Shown piece by piece: positions 63,599 through 64,000 of a stretch of DNA of 64,000 nt; position 1 is the first letter of the stretch; each line of letters starts with the position of its first letter. The notes beneath the pieces are model-generated. The model ran no database searches. It saw only the letters and a program-made list of their open reading frames with translations, and was not told the DNA's origin. Source of the DNA: Rhizobium terricola (GTDB taxonomy: Bacteria; Pseudomonadota; Alphaproteobacteria; Rhizobiales; Rhizobiaceae); contig NZ_JABBGK010000001.1 in NCBI RefSeq assembly GCF_012927355.1, positions 1-64,000 on the forward strand, read 5' to 3'. The translations under genes were made by a program, and so were the position numbers.

Positions 63599-64000
63599 CT
63601 AGGCAGATATATCGACGACACCGCAATCGCCTGCCTCTGATGCAAAGGCAAGCAGCTTGCCGTTGGCGCTCCACCCCATGGAGGTGATCGCACCCTTGCC
63701 GGGACGGCGCAGCAGCGCTTCCTTGCCGTCGGCAGTGCGAACAGCGAGGATCATGCCGTCGACGAAGCCGATCGCCAGTACATCTTCCGCCGGATGGAAG
63801 GCAACATTGGTGACCATGATGTTGGCGCGGGTGCCGAGTTCGAGCGGTGCCTTGCCCATCGGACCGTCCTTGCCGGCGAAGGGCCAGACGATTGCGGCCG
63901 GAGCGCCCGACGAGGCAAGCCACTTGCCCTTGGCGGACCAGGAGAGCGACTTCACCTTCGCCGGATAGCCGGTCATGCGCATATGGCGGGTCTCGTTCGA
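63599..64000 (-). CDS. WD40-repeat protein, C-terminal part (cut by window edge)
   Basis: At least 133 residues in an open frame running off the right edge; only the C-terminus is present. Two and a half WD40-type blades are visible: VKSLSWSAKGKWLASSGAPA, VTNVAFHPAEDVLAIGFVDG and ITSMGWSANGKLLAFASEAG, each with the hydrophobic-S/P-x-G/E pattern, ending GDCGVVDIS. This implies a seven-bladed propeller of about 300-330 residues in full. Proteins of this kind are widespread, uncharacterised scaffold-like factors in Rhizobiales. The ATG at 63982 is internal, not the start. Confidence 0.82.
   Translation of the reverse strand, partial: SNETRHMRMTGYPAKVKSLSWSAKGKWLASSGAPAAIVWPFAGKDGPMGKAPLELGTRANIMVTNVAFHPAEDVLAIGFVDGMILAVRTADGKEALLRRPGKGAITSMGWSANGKLLAFASEAGDCGVVDISA

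Overview
The window looks like a piece of an alphaproteobacterial chromosome, most likely Rhizobiaceae (Rhizobium, Agrobacterium, Ensifer or Ciceribacter-like). The evidence is high G+C with GC-rich third codon positions, a sitABCD manganese operon preceded by Mur/Fur-like boxes, rhizobial intergenic palindromic repeats of the RIME type, an ornithine decarboxylase gene with a long 5' leader, an Omp25/RopB-like porin, and an emrR-emrAB layout typical of rhizobia. I see no phage, transposase, CRISPR array, rRNA or tRNA gene. Most of the window is ordinary chromosomal accessory metabolism and transport.

Region 1 (1-14.4 kb): a LysR/DMT-exporter divergent pair; a large repeat-rich autotransporter; an arsA ATPase without other ars genes, lying 81 nt downstream of sitABCD and possibly in the same transcript; and, divergent from sitA, an uncharacterised membrane-anchored protein with a very long Ala/Gly/His-rich tail. 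The sitA control region carries two Fur-family-type boxes, one inside a 33-nt perfect palindrome. Region 2 (14.4-24.5 kb): lysS and gltX separated by a RIME-like element, an SLC13-type permease with TrkA-C domains, a TerC-family protein, and the TetR-EmrAB efflux system with an evident operator.

Region 3 (24.6-39.3 kb) is a carbohydrate block. It holds LacI-xylB-xylA for xylose, an M20 peptidase, and a second LacI regulator divergent from a ribose-type ABC transporter (ATPase, permease, binding protein). The transporter is followed by a TIM-barrel isomerase/epimerase-like enzyme, a Gfo/Idh/MocA dehydrogenase and a GH1 beta-glucosidase. The last part could be a glycoside uptake and catabolism route that combines hydrolysis with oxidation to a keto-sugar. 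Two near-palindromic CTGnAACGTTGCnG sites precede the TIM-barrel and GH1 genes.

Region 4 (39.4-51 kb): an unannotated 41-residue membrane peptide, HxlR/nitroreductase and MarR/membrane-protein pairs each with a palindromic operator, the metNIQ methionine importer, a GGDEF-EAL protein with both active sites apparently complete, trhO, a WYL regulator/VOC pair, and overlapping CYTH and CHAD genes. Region 5 (51-64 kb): eda, a DUF533 protein, two acetyltransferases, a NicO-type Ni/Co exporter with its DUF1007 partner, LysR, ornithine decarboxylase, a porin, an ArsR-SRPBCC fusion that appears to be transcribed leaderless, a chemoreceptor, and the 3' part of a WD40-repeat gene cut by the right edge.

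Start codons were chosen by Shine-Dalgarno position and family alignment from memory. No searches or folding programs were run, so family assignments rest on recognised motifs.
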